From positions 806,001 to 870,000 of the forward strand of contig NZ_JAUASW010000002.1 in assembly GCF_030345705.1 (NCBI RefSeq): a DNA stretch of 64,000 nucleotides, read 5' to 3'. The position numbers and the translations under genes are program-made. The stretch is from Pelomonas sp. SE-A7. GTDB lineage: Bacteria; Pseudomonadota; Gammaproteobacteria; Burkholderiales; Burkholderiaceae_C. The first letter of the stretch is position 1. The number at the start of each line of letters is the position of its first letter. The notes beneath the pieces were generated by a model. The model had not been told where the DNA came from. It saw nothing but the letters and a program-made list of their open reading frames with translations, and searched no databases. Positions 1 through 8,288 of the stretch are shown one piece after another.

Positions 1-56
1 CCTTGCTTGGACCAGTAGTCCTGCAGGGTCAGGATGATTTGCTGGAAGGTCAGCAT
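1..56 (-). CDS. glyQ: Glycyl-tRNA synthetase alpha subunit, 5' end only
   Basis: Only the first 18 codons are inside the window. Read on the minus strand from the ATG at 56, they give MLTFQQIILTLQDYWSKQ, the very conserved N-terminus of the alpha chain of the tetrameric bacterial glycyl-tRNA synthetase, which charges tRNA-Gly in the cytoplasm. The gene follows lnt on the same strand, and corC-lnt-glyQ is a common order in beta- and gammaproteobacteria. The gap to lnt is 61 bases. The rest of the gene lies beyond the left edge. Confidence 0.9.
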   Translation of the reverse strand, partial: MLTFQQIILTLQDYWSKQ

Positions 57-117
57 GGATGGGGTCGCTTCTCGGTCAGACGGAGTAGGAAATCGGCCCC
101 GATTCTACGGGCCGGGT

Positions 118-1632
118 TCAGCGCTTCCGCCGGCCGCGCCAGGCCCAGAGGATGGGGGCCAGCGCAAGGGCCCACAAGGGCCACAGGCCGACGGCGGCCA
201 GCCAGCGCGCATAGGGCGTCGCACCCCGGCGGCCCTCGACCTCGATCTCCAGCCGGTCACGCGTTTCCACCGGCAGCCGCGCAAGCACCTTGCCCTGATG
301 GTCGAGCACCGCGGTCGCGCCGGTATTGGTCGAGCGGATGAAGGGCCGCTGGAATTCCAGCGCCCGCATCTGCGAGAACTGCAGATGCTGGTCCTGCACC
401 ATGCGCGGCCCGAACCAGGCCAGGTTGCTGACGTTCAGCAGCAGGGTCGCGGCCTCGGCATCGTCCTGCACGCTGGCGACGAAGTCCTCGCCGAACAGGT
501 CCTCGTAGCAGATCAGCGGGCGTATGCGCTGGCCGGCCACCGGCAGCGGGCGCTGGTGGTCGCCGCGGGCCTGGTCGTCCATGGGAATGCCCAGCGCCTT
601 GACGAACCAGCGGAAGCCCGGCGGAATGCTCTCGCCGAAGGGCAGCAGGTGGCGCTTGCCATAGCTGTAGGCTTGCTCGGTGCCCAGGCCCAGCAGCGAA
701 TTCACATAGCCGTCCTGCGGATTGCCCAGGAAGATGCCGAGCAGCACCGGCCGCTCCGCGGCGGCCTTGCGCAACCGGGCGGCCTGGTCAGGGAAGTCCT
801 TCTCCAGCCAGTCCATCGGCAGGGGCACGACCGACTCCGGCGTCAGCACCAGCTGGCCGCGGGCCGCCTCGATCTGGCCGACCAGCTTGTCAAGGTTGTC
901 GGCCATCAGCCCGGCATTGAACTTCTGGTCCTGCGGCACATTGGGCTGCAGCAGCGAAACGCGGAGCTTGCCGCTGGACTCGGTGAACTGCTGCGGCAGC
1001 ACCAGGCCCAGGCCGACCAGCAGCAGGGCCGCCATCAGCACCCGGCCGCTAGAGCGCAGCGCCGCCGCCACGCCGGCCGACAGCAGACCGGCCAGGGCCA
1101 CGATGCCGTAGACACCGACCCAGGGCGCCCAGCCGGCCAGCGGGCCGACCGCATGGGCATAGCCGCTGGCGATCCAGGGAAAGCCGGTCAGCCATTGGGC
1201 CCGTGCCAGCTCCGCCGCCAGCCAGCAGCCGGCCCAGACCAGGGCATGGACGGCCGGATGCCGGTCGTCGCGCAGCCAGGCCGCCAGCGCCAGCGCGGCG
1301 CCGTAATACAAGGAGAGGACGAAGGCCAGCAGCAGCACGGCCGCCCCGGCCAGCACCGAGGGCAGATGGCCGAAGTCGTGCAGGCTGATGTAGAGCCACC
1401 ACAGCCCCGAGGCCAGCCAGCCCAGGCCGAACACCAGGCCATGGCGGAAGGCGCGCGCCGGACGCTGGTCCCAGCTGGCATGGGCCAGCAGCGCGACAGC
1501 CAGCAGTTGCAGCGGCCAGGCATGGCCGGGCGAGAAGGAGGCTGTATGCAGAACGCCGGCCAGCAGCACGACCGGCCAGGCGCCCAAGACGTCCAGACCC
1601 AGCAGCAGTTTGCGATTGACGGCCGGCAGCAT
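118..1632 (-). CDS. lnt: Apolipoprotein N-acyltransferase
   Basis: A 504-residue inner-membrane enzyme that transfers the third acyl chain to the N-terminal cysteine of lipoproteins. Residues about 1-215 are a run of hydrophobic helices, followed by a periplasmic carbon-nitrogen hydrolase domain and a last C-terminal membrane segment ending in an Arg/Lys-rich tail. The catalytic triad is visible: Glu266 (LTPESVVPLP), Lys326 (YGKRHLLPFGE) and Cys375 (ICYEDLFGE). Length matches the family (about 510). It lies 10 bases downstream of corC on the same strand and is probably cotranscribed with it. Confidence 0.96.
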   Translation of the reverse strand: MLPAVNRKLLLGLDVLGAWPVVLLAGVLHTASFSPGHAWPLQLLAVALLAHASWDQRPARAFRHGLVFGLGWLASGLWWLYISLHDFGHLPSVLAGAAVLLLAFVLSLYYGAALALAAWLRDDRHPAVHALVWAGCWLAAELARAQWLTGFPWIASGYAHAVGPLAGWAPWVGVYGIVALAGLLSAGVAAALRSSGRVLMAALLLVGLGLVLPQQFTESSGKLRVSLLQPNVPQDQKFNAGLMADNLDKLVGQIEAARGQLVLTPESVVPLPMDWLEKDFPDQAARLRKAAAERPVLLGIFLGNPQDGYVNSLLGLGTEQAYSYGKRHLLPFGESIPPGFRWFVKALGIPMDDQARGDHQRPLPVAGQRIRPLICYEDLFGEDFVASVQDDAEAATLLLNVSNLAWFGPRMVQDQHLQFSQMRALEFQRPFIRSTNTGATAVLDHQGKVLARLPVETRDRLEIEVEGRRGATPYARWLAAVGLWPLWALALAPILWAWRGRRKR

Positions 1633-1642
1633 CGGACTCGCG

Positions 1643-2527
1643 TCAGGCGTCCGTGTCCGCGCGGGTCACCTTGAACCAGCGCACGGCACCGCCGCGAGTC
1701 AGCATGACGGCAAAACGCAGGCCGGCCAGCTCGACCACCTCGCCACGCCGCGGCACGCGGCCATGCTGGTGGGCGACCAGGCCGCCTATGGTGTCGAACT
1801 CGTCTTCCGGCAGCTGCAGCGAGAAGGCCTCGTTGACCGCCGCGATCGCGGCATCGCCGGCCACCCGCTGGCTGCCGTCGGCCAGGGTGTAGAGGCCGGA
1901 TTCGCCGTTCTTGTCGTCGAACTCGTCCTCGATCTCGCCGACGATCTCCTCCAGCACATCCTCGATGGTGATCAGGCCGGCGGTGTTGCCGAATTCGTCG
2001 ATCACGATGGCCAGGTGGTTGCGGTTGGAGCGGAAGTCGCGCAGCAGCTCGTTCAGGCCCTTGCTCTCGGGCACGAAGACGGTCGGCCGCAGCAGCGCCC
2101 GCAGGTTCAGCTCCGGGGCGCGCTGGATCTTCAGGAGGTCCTTGGCCAGCAGGATGCCGATGATGTTGTCGCGCTGGCCCTCAAAGACCGGAAAGCGCGA
2201 GTGGCCGGTGTCTATCACCAGGCCCAGCAGGTCCTCGTAGGGCGACTCGATGTCGAGCAGGTCCATGCGCGGCGCGGCCACCATCACATCGCCGGCGCTG
2301 AGCTCGGCCATGCGCAGCACGCCTTCCAGCATCTGCCGCGATTCGGGTTCGATCAGCTCGCGCTGTTCGGCATCGGCCAGCGTCTCTATCAGTTCGCTCT
2401 TGCTGTCCGGCCCGGGGTGCAGGAAATCGACGATGCGATCCAGCAGGCGCCGCGGTTCGGCGGAAGAAGAAGACTTCTTGTCGCCCCCTCGATGCTGAGG
2501 GGGCCGAGTAGGCTGAGGTTCGGACAC
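1643..2527 (-). CDS. corC: CorC/HlyC-type CBS-pair transporter-associated protein
   Basis: About 294 residues from the GTG at 2527; no in-frame ATG occurs until well inside the conserved domain. It has two CBS domains (motifs near RFPVFEGQRDNIIGIL and HLAIVIDEFGNTAGLITIED) and a C-terminal CorC_HlyC domain (EDEFDTIGGLVAHQHGRVP). This family (YbeX) is linked to Mg2+/Co2+ handling and ribosome/membrane maintenance, and commonly precedes lnt. The N-terminal 30 residues are low complexity and overlie a palindrome at 2483-2504, and no convincing Shine-Dalgarno precedes the GTG, so the exact start is uncertain. The usual upstream partner ybeY is absent; a divergent CobW gene is there instead. Confidence 0.9.
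   Translation of the reverse strand: MSEPQPTRPPQHRGGDKKSSSSAEPRRLLDRIVDFLHPGPDSKSELIETLADAEQRELIEPESRQMLEGVLRMAELSAGDVMVAAPRMDLLDIESPYEDLLGLVIDTGHSRFPVFEGQRDNIIGILLAKDLLKIQRAPELNLRALLRPTVFVPESKGLNELLRDFRSNRNHLAIVIDEFGNTAGLITIEDVLEEIVGEIEDEFDDKNGESGLYTLADGSQRVAGDAAIAAVNEAFSLQLPEDEFDTIGGLVAHQHGRVPRRGEVVELAGLRFAVMLTRGGAVRWFKVTRADTDA
2483..2504. repeat. Perfect 8-bp inverted repeat inside the corC N-terminus
   Basis: GCCCCCTC at 2483-2490 and GAGGGGGC at 2497-2504 are exact inverse complements around a 6-base loop. They lie in the low-complexity first codons assigned to corC. Similar GAGGGGGCG palindromes occur between dctQ and dctP (near 24581-24596), so this may be a dispersed intergenic-type palindrome that corC reads through. 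It has no T-tract. Confidence 0.5.
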
Positions 2528-2647
2528 GAGGACGTCGGTGCCTGAGTGGGGAGGCGGCAAGAATAACCGATTGACATTGCCCTTCCCTTGAACCAAAGTC
2601 AGCCGCCCTCATTTGCGAGGGCCTCTGCTCTCCCCTGCATTTCGACC

Positions 2648-3700
2648 ATGTCCCAAGCCCTCATCCCCGTCACCATCCTCACCGGCTTCCTAGGCTCGGG
2701 AAAGACCACCCTGCTCAAGCGCGTGCTGACCGAATCCCATGGCCAGAAGATCGCCGTCATCGAGAACGAGTTCGGTGAAGAGAACATCGACAACGACATC
2801 CTGGTGAACGATGTCGAGGAACAGATCATCCAGATGAACAACGGCTGCGTCTGCTGCACCATCCGCGAGGATCTGCGCAGCACGCTGGCCGAGCTGGCCG
2901 CCAAGAAACGCAAGGGCGAGCTGGACTTCGAGCGCGTGGTCATAGAGACCACCGGCGTGGCCGACCCCGGCCCGGTGGCCCAGACCTTCTTCATCGACGA
3001 CGAGATCGCCGAGGCCTATCTGCTGGACTCCATCCTGACCCTGGTCGATGCCAAGCATGCCGAGAACCAGCTGAACGACCGCCAGGAGGCGCGCCGACAG
3101 GTCGGTTTCGCGGACCAGATCTTCTTCAGCAAGACCGACCTGTGCGACGACGCCGCCGTCGAGGCCCTGGCCCACCGCATCAAGCACATGAACCCGCGCG
3201 CTCCGCAGCAGCGGGTGCATTTCGGCGACGTGCCCATCGCCAAGGTGTTCGACCAGCGCGGCTTCAACCTGAATGCCAAGCTGGACATCGACCCCGACTT
3301 CCTCAATGCCGACCCGCACGGCCACGACCATGATCATGACCACCATGACCATGACCATGAGCACGGCGAGCATTGCGACCATCCGCACCACCATGCGCAC
3401 GACGACGACGTGAAGTCCTTCGTGTTCAAGACGGAGCGGCCCTTCAACCCTGCCAAGCTGGAGGACTTCCTCGGTGCCATCGTCCAGGTCTACGGGCCCA
3501 AGATGCTGCGCTACAAGGGCGTGCTGTACATGAAGGGCACGGACAAGAAGGTGATCTTCCAGGGCGTGCACCAGCTGATGGGCTCGGACCTGGGACCCAA
3601 GTGGCTGCCGAACGAAAAGAAGAGCAGCAAGATGGTCTTCATCGGCATCGACCTGCCCAAGGACATCCTCTTGCAAGGCCTGGAAGGCTGCCTGGCCTGA
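2648..3700 (+). CDS. CobW/COG0523-family GTPase, likely zinc metallochaperone
   Basis: 350 residues from the ATG at 2648. G1 P-loop GFLGSGKTT at about 13-21, the family metal-binding GCVCC motif at 66-70, a G3-like ETTGVADPG near residue 100 and SKTD as the G4 base motif. A histidine/aspartate-rich stretch at about 216-250 (starting HGHDHDHDHHDHDH) precedes the C-terminal CobW_C domain. Family knowledge: COG0523 GTPases of the YjiA/ZigA type deliver Zn2+ (or Co2+) to target proteins. The His-rich insert favours Zn/Ni/Co binding, but the metal cannot be fixed from sequence. It diverges from corC. An upstream GTG extension is possible but is not conserved-looking. Confidence 0.92.
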   Translation: MSQALIPVTILTGFLGSGKTTLLKRVLTESHGQKIAVIENEFGEENIDNDILVNDVEEQIIQMNNGCVCCTIREDLRSTLAELAAKKRKGELDFERVVIETTGVADPGPVAQTFFIDDEIAEAYLLDSILTLVDAKHAENQLNDRQEARRQVGFADQIFFSKTDLCDDAAVEALAHRIKHMNPRAPQQRVHFGDVPIAKVFDQRGFNLNAKLDIDPDFLNADPHGHDHDHDHHDHDHEHGEHCDHPHHHAHDDDVKSFVFKTERPFNPAKLEDFLGAIVQVYGPKMLRYKGVLYMKGTDKKVIFQGVHQLMGSDLGPKWLPNEKKSSKMVFIGIDLPKDILLQGLEGCLA

Positions 3701-3713
3701 GGCTGCGCTGGGC

Positions 3714-3730
3714 GGCAACCGAGGGTTGCC
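3714..3730 (+). terminator. Hairpin after the CobW gene
   Basis: GGCAACC (3714-3720), loop GAG, GGTTGCC (3724-3730), a 7-bp stem 13 bases after the CobW stop codon. It is followed by CCTCCCC rather than a T-run, so intrinsic termination is only suggested. Confidence 0.45.
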
Positions 3731-3763
3731 CCTCCCCTGGCAAGCCCCAGGACGCGGCGTCAG

Positions 3764-3791
3764 TTTCGACCCGTACAAGCATGGCTACAAT
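3764..3791 (+). promoter_or_regulatory. Candidate sigma-70 promoter of dksA
   Basis: TACAAT at 3786-3791 is a good -10 hexamer. A weak -35 (TTTCGA, 3764-3769) lies 16 bases upstream. This sits 95-100 bases before the dksA GTG start in the 190-base gap after the CobW gene. Visual match only. Confidence 0.4.
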
Positions 3792-3890
3792 CCGCCGCGC
3801 CCGAACCTGGCAACCTAGGTGGCAAAAGCCGCTTACAAATGCCAACCGGCCCGGCTGAGCAGGTATAAAGTCCCTAGCGAGGAGACGACA

Positions 3891-4571
3891 GTGAGCAAGA
3901 CCACGGCCCCGAAACCCACCGCCGCGCCGACAGCAAGCGCTGCGGGCCGGCCGGCCGCCAAGACCTCCAAGGCCAAGGCAGTTGCCGTCGCCGTTGAAGA
4001 AGAAGCTGTCGCACCGGCCGCAGGCAACAGCCGGTTCGCCGAACGATTCGCTCCCCCGAAGCCGCCAACGCGTCAAATGAGTAGTCCCGTGATCGAAAGT
4101 CCCCGTACCCCCGTCAAGGCCGACCCCAAGCTGGCCAATGCCTGGAAGACCAAGGCAGGCAAGGACCTGAGCGACGCCGAAGTGCTGGCCATGCCCGAGT
4201 CGGAATACATGAACGACAAGCAGATCGAGTTCTTCCGCGCCAAGCTCAACGAGCTGCGCGAAGGCGTGCTGTCGAATGCCGGCGAGACCACCGAGCACCT
4301 GCGCGAAGACACCTCCATCGTGCCGGACCCCGCGGACCGCGCCACGATCGAAGAAGAGCATGCCCTGGAGCTGCGCACCCGCGACCGCGAGCGCAAGCTG
4401 CTGAAGAAGATCATGCAATCGCTGGCCCGCCTGGACACCGGCGAATACGGCTACTGCGACGAGACCGGCGAACCCATCGGCCTGGGCCGACTGATCGCCC
4501 GCCCGACCGCCACGCTGTCGCTGGAAGCCCAGCAGCGTCGCGAGCTCAAGCAGAAGATGTTCGGCGACTGA
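3891..4571 (+). CDS. dksA: RNA polymerase-binding transcription factor DksA, one-cysteine type, with long N-terminal extension
   Basis: 226 residues from the GTG at 3891, which has GAGGAGA 4-10 bases upstream. Residues 1-60 are an Ala/Lys/Pro-rich tail absent from E. coli DksA (151 aa); an in-frame ATG at 4077 would give a 164-residue protein close to the usual length. The core has the coiled-coil tip acidic region and a degenerate zinc finger: YGYCDETGEPIGLGRLIARP keeps only the first cysteine, and the later CxxC is SLEA. DksA acts with ppGpp in the RNA polymerase secondary channel to control rRNA and amino-acid promoters. One-Cys DksA variants are known in alpha- and betaproteobacteria. The GTG start is preferred on the Shine-Dalgarno. 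Confidence 0.9.
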   Translation: MSKTTAPKPTAAPTASAAGRPAAKTSKAKAVAVAVEEEAVAPAAGNSRFAERFAPPKPPTRQMSSPVIESPRTPVKADPKLANAWKTKAGKDLSDAEVLAMPESEYMNDKQIEFFRAKLNELREGVLSNAGETTEHLREDTSIVPDPADRATIEEEHALELRTRDRERKLLKKIMQSLARLDTGEYGYCDETGEPIGLGRLIARPTATLSLEAQQRRELKQKMFGD

Positions 4572-4617
4572 CGACCAGGAAACCAGCCATCCCCAAACGC
4601 TCGACGACCCCGCGCGC

Positions 4618-6453
4618 ATGACTGCCCCGAAAGACGGTGAAAGCTTCTTCCGCAAGGTCGCGCGCTTCGTGGCCAACCCCACGACCGACTGGGCCGAGCT
4701 GAATTCCCGCCAGGACGACCCGGAGGCCGATGCGGCCAAGGCCGAGCTCCGGGCCATGGTGGAGCGCAAGCGGCGCAACGACTTCGTCCGCAAGCGCGAG
4801 CTGGACATGCTGCGGCGCATCCGCCGCGAAGGCCTGACCCCCGAGCAGCTGGCCGCCCTGGGCGGCTCCTCGTCGCGAATAGACGAGATGGAGCGCGGCA
4901 GCGGGGCCCGCAACAGCGGCATCGATTCCAAGCTGGAGCAGGGCCTCAAGGCCAAGATCGACCAGATCGAGCAGCAGATGGCCGGCGAGGGCTACACCGG
5001 TGCGCCCCCTCAGCAGGCGGCCCACCCGCCCGGCTTCTTCGAGACCAGCACCCGCCCCATCCATTTCGCCTCGACGACCACCGAGCCGCCGCCCGCCGAG
5101 GGCCGTGTCAGCGAGTTCTCGCCGCCCGAGGAGGCCCAGCGCCTGGTGGCGCCACCGCCGGCCGCCGCCGCAACCATGGGCGCTGGCATGTCGCCGCCGT
5201 CCAATGGTGCGCCCAGCCGCCTGCCCGACCTGCATTTCGATGTCGAGCCCAGCCTGAGCTTCAAGGCCGCCGAGCACCATCCGGCCCCGCCGCCGCCCGT
5301 TGTGGCCGCACCGCCCGGCCCCGAGTTGCCGATGCCGCCGCCCGTGTCGGCGCCGGCCGAGCCGGCCGAGCTGGTCCACGATGCCGAGCTGGACAACGCC
5401 GTCATCGCTTTCGCCAATGCCGATTACGACAGCTGCGAACGCGACCTGGTCGAGCTGACCAAGGCCGGCGGTCCGCGCAACCTGCATGCCGAGACCTGGC
5501 TGGTGCTGTTCGACCTGTACCGCGCCACCGGCCAGGCCGCCAAGTTCGAGACGCTGGCCAACGAATATGCCCAGCAGTTCGGCCTCTCGGCGCCGCAGTA
5601 TTTCTCCATGCCCAAGCTGGTGGCCGAGGCCGCCCGCAGCGAGAAGGTGCCGCATGCCAAGGCCGGCGGCGTCAGCTGGACCGCCCCCGAGCAGCTGAAC
5701 ATAGAAGCCATCATCAAGCTGGAGCAGCGCTGCCAGATGATGCCCCTGCCCTGGGTACTGGACTGGAGCGAGCTGCGCAGCCTCGATGCCGACAGCGCCA
5801 GCCGGCTGCGCGAGCTGTTCCGCAGTTGGGCCGGCCAGCCGCTGGACATTCGCTGGATGTCGGGCGACCAGTTCCTGCAGCAGCTCAAGGACCTGGCGCC
5901 GGTGGCCGTGCGCGATACCGATGCCGCGTTTTGGATGCTGCGCCTGGAAGCCTTGCGCCTGGTGAACCGGCCCGACCAGTTCGACGAAGCCGCCATCGAC
6001 TACTGCGTGACCTACGAGGTCTCACCGCCTTCGTGGGAGCCGACCAAGTGCCGCGTGCGCGTCGGCGGCCAGTCGCTGTCCACCGCCGGCATGCCACCCA
6101 CCACGGTGCATGGCGGCGAGCCCACGACCTCGTTCATGGAATCGCAGATCACCGAGATGGCCCAGCTGCCGGCCCATGTGCAGCTGGAGCTGAGCGGCCA
6201 GCTCAGCGGCGACATCACCGAGACGCTGAAGACCCTGAGCAGCCAGCTGGGCGCCTCGACCACGGTGCTGATCCACTGCCCGCTGCTGATACGCCTGGAC
6301 TTCATGGCCGCCGGCGACCTGCTGAACTGGGTGCTGACCCGCCGCAGCGAGAACCGCGCCGTGATCTTCGTCGAGGCCCATCGCCTGGTCGCTCTGTTCT
6401 TCGGCGCCATGGGCATCAACGAGCATGCCCGCGTGAAGGTCCGACAGGTCTAG
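4618..6453 (+). CDS. Large cytoplasmic protein with C-terminal tandem STAS-like domains
   Basis: 611 residues, no signal peptide or membrane segment. Residues 1-130 are charged and helical (runs of Arg/Lys/Glu, ERKRRNDFVRKRELDML). Residues about 130-250 are a Pro/Ala-rich linker with many PPP clusters. A helical TPR/FimV-like segment follows (residues about 255-320: LDNAVIAFANADYDSCERDL). Two STAS-like modules end the protein: one around 370-470 (LPWVLDWSELRSLDADSASR), one around 520-611 (LIHCPLLIRLDFMAAGDLLN). Homologous genes are commonly found right after dksA in Burkholderiales. A STAS fold suggests an anti-sigma-antagonist-like or partner-binding role, but no phosphorylatable Ser/Thr is obvious. 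Function unknown. Confidence 0.8.
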   Translation: MTAPKDGESFFRKVARFVANPTTDWAELNSRQDDPEADAAKAELRAMVERKRRNDFVRKRELDMLRRIRREGLTPEQLAALGGSSSRIDEMERGSGARNSGIDSKLEQGLKAKIDQIEQQMAGEGYTGAPPQQAAHPPGFFETSTRPIHFASTTTEPPPAEGRVSEFSPPEEAQRLVAPPPAAAATMGAGMSPPSNGAPSRLPDLHFDVEPSLSFKAAEHHPAPPPPVVAAPPGPELPMPPPVSAPAEPAELVHDAELDNAVIAFANADYDSCERDLVELTKAGGPRNLHAETWLVLFDLYRATGQAAKFETLANEYAQQFGLSAPQYFSMPKLVAEAARSEKVPHAKAGGVSWTAPEQLNIEAIIKLEQRCQMMPLPWVLDWSELRSLDADSASRLRELFRSWAGQPLDIRWMSGDQFLQQLKDLAPVAVRDTDAAFWMLRLEALRLVNRPDQFDEAAIDYCVTYEVSPPSWEPTKCRVRVGGQSLSTAGMPPTTVHGGEPTTSFMESQITEMAQLPAHVQLELSGQLSGDITETLKTLSSQLGASTTVLIHCPLLIRLDFMAAGDLLNWVLTRRSENRAVIFVEAHRLVALFFGAMGINEHARVKVRQV

Positions 6454-6518
6454 TCGGAACCCATTGCTGCCTGCGCAATATCAAGGCGCAGGCCAGGCGT
6501 CGCGCTTAGTCTGGGCGG

Positions 6519-7301
6519 ATGACGACAAGCCGGCATCGGATCCGCCGCTGGGGTTGGTTGCCCGCCGAGACGCCGGGGAACTCGCGCGCCCACCAGATCG
6601 CCGACCGTTGGCGCTGGCCCCTTCTGGCCGCCTTGCTTTGCACCATCCCGGCCTTCTACATCGAGTTGCTGGAGAACCTGCCGACGCCCCTCGCCGTGGC
6701 CATCTATGCGGGCGCGGCCGCACTGATGGCCGTGGCGGGCCTGCATCTGGCCAGGCACAGCGGCGAGGCGCTGAACTACTGGCGCAACAACCTGATGGAC
6801 CTGATCCTGATCGTTGGCCTGCTGCTGGCCGCGACGCTGCCGCCCAGCATTGACTCGCATGCGGCACTGGCGGCCCGGCTGCTGGTGGCGTTTCTGACGC
6901 TGGCGCGCATCATCTGGGCGATCAAGTCCTGGGTCACACGCGGCGGCCTCCCCTATCTGCTGCTGCTCTCGCTGGCGGTGCTGCTGTTCAGCGGTGTCGG
7001 CTTCTGGGCGCTGGAGCCCAGGGTAAAGGGACTGGGCGAAGGCTTGTGGCTGGCATTCACCACGGCCGCCACCGTGGGCTACGGCGACCTGGTGCCGACC
7101 ACTCCGGCGGCGCGGATCTTCGCGGTCTTTGTCGTGCTGCTGGGCTATGCGGTGCTTTCGCTGGTGACCGCTGCGATCGCGGCGCGCTGGGTCGAATCCA
7201 CCGAACGCGAGGTGGAGCGTGACATCCTGCGTGACCTGCACGGCCAGGTGCGCGAATTGAGGCAGGAGATTCAGGCGCTGCGCGAGCGGCTGGACGCCTG
7301 A
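6519..7301 (+). CDS. Voltage-gated-type potassium channel (ion transport superfamily)
   Basis: 260 residues with six predicted membrane segments (starting near residues 30, 58, 90, 113, 143 and 205) and a pore loop carrying the K+ selectivity filter TVGYGD (about residue 185). A helix with spaced Arg/Lys (RLLVAFLTLARIIWAIKSW) sits where the S4 sensor would be, though with few charges. The C-terminus is a heptad-like coiled coil (EREVERDILRDLHGQVRELR) that could tetramerise the channel. No cyclic-nucleotide or TrkA-N domain. Where hslVU often follows the STAS gene in relatives, this gene is found instead. Confidence 0.88.
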   Translation: MTTSRHRIRRWGWLPAETPGNSRAHQIADRWRWPLLAALLCTIPAFYIELLENLPTPLAVAIYAGAAALMAVAGLHLARHSGEALNYWRNNLMDLILIVGLLLAATLPPSIDSHAALAARLLVAFLTLARIIWAIKSWVTRGGLPYLLLLSLAVLLFSGVGFWALEPRVKGLGEGLWLAFTTAATVGYGDLVPTTPAARIFAVFVVLLGYAVLSLVTAAIAARWVESTEREVERDILRDLHGQVRELRQEIQALRERLDA

Positions 7302-7315
7302 ATCCCGATCGATCC

Positions 7316-8083
7316 CTAGAGCGCCAGCCGCTGCGCCTGCAGCGCCAGGATGCCGTCGAAGATCAGCGACTCGTGCAGCTCGTGCTCGAGTTCCAGCGCC
7401 GGCGCGACCTTCCAGCCGGCACCACCGGTCATCAGGCAGAGCGGCTGCTGGCCGGTCCTGCGCTGCAGATGCCTGTGCATGCGCTCGATGGCCCCCGTGA
7501 TCGCATAGGTGCCGCCGCTGGTCAGCGCATCCGAGGTGTTGGTGGGAAATTCGCTCACTTCACCCGTTGGCACACGCAAGCCGGCCGTGCCGCCTTCCAG
7601 GGCTCGCAGCATGATGCCGTGGCCGGGCAGGATCAGGCCGCCGAGGAAATGCCCTTCCGCATCGACCGCATCGACGGTCACGGCCGTGCCCACCATCACC
7701 ACCAGCAGCGGCCGGTGCTGGCCGCGGCGCTGCAGCAGCGAGCGCGCGCCTATCTGCGCGACAAAGCGGTCGGTGCCCAGGCGGCCCGGGTGGTCGTAGC
7801 CATTGCTGATGCCGCCGGCATGGGAGCTGGACACGATCCAGCGCGTTTCCAGGTCCCACAGCTCCAGCTGTTCCTCGACACGGCGGCGCACCGAATCGCC
7901 GGCCACATTGCAGCCCAGCATGCTGTGCGGCGTGGGCAGCTGGGCCCACTCGGTCTCTGCCAGTCGGTCGATGTTCTCGAGGAACACCGCCCCGTGCTGG
8001 ACCAGGACGGCGCCGGGCTGGGGGGACGCATAGAGCGCCCACTTGAGCCGGGTATTGCCTATGTCGATGGCCAGGAAACTCAT
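7316..8083 (-). CDS. coaX: Type III pantothenate kinase
   Basis: 255 residues starting at the ATG at 8083. The first step of coenzyme A synthesis: phosphorylation of pantothenate by the ASKHA-fold CoaX enzyme. Seen: phosphate-1 motif AIDIGNTRLKWAL at residues about 5-17, HPGRLGTDRF (catalytic Asp region, about 104-113), VGTAVTVDAV (about 130-139) and GGLILPGHGIMLRAL. Length fits the family (about 255). It converges on the K+ channel gene with a 14-base gap. birA, its usual operon partner, is not adjacent. Confidence 0.95.
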   Translation of the reverse strand: MSFLAIDIGNTRLKWALYASPQPGAVLVQHGAVFLENIDRLAETEWAQLPTPHSMLGCNVAGDSVRRRVEEQLELWDLETRWIVSSSHAGGISNGYDHPGRLGTDRFVAQIGARSLLQRRGQHRPLLVVMVGTAVTVDAVDAEGHFLGGLILPGHGIMLRALEGGTAGLRVPTGEVSEFPTNTSDALTSGGTYAITGAIERMHRHLQRRTGQQPLCLMTGGAGWKVAPALELEHELHESLIFDGILALQAQRLAL

Positions 8084-8288
8084 TGCGGATAAGGGTCGAA
8101 TCGGGGTGCAGCGTACCAGGGTCCGCCGACGCCGTGCCCGGCTCACGGTCAGTGGAATCCCGCGTCGGCGTTCCGCAGCCACGGCTTGCCAAGTCCGAGA
8201 GCTTGTGCAGAGAATGGGCCGCGACCCCAACCCAGGCCGGCGTCGGCAAAGGCTCCAGCGCCCGCCCACCAACGATGGAGACATTGCC

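Noticed and set aside
94..114. CGGCCC/GGGCCG hairpin between lnt and glyQ as a terminator
   Set aside because: The stem is only 6 bp with a 9-base loop and no T-run, and glyQ follows within 60 bases; too weak to call.
8084..8288. A small gene or regulator in the 205-base gap between coaX and the Cache gene
   Set aside because: No frame has a start with ribosome site and a convincing protein; only the two divergent promoters are expected.
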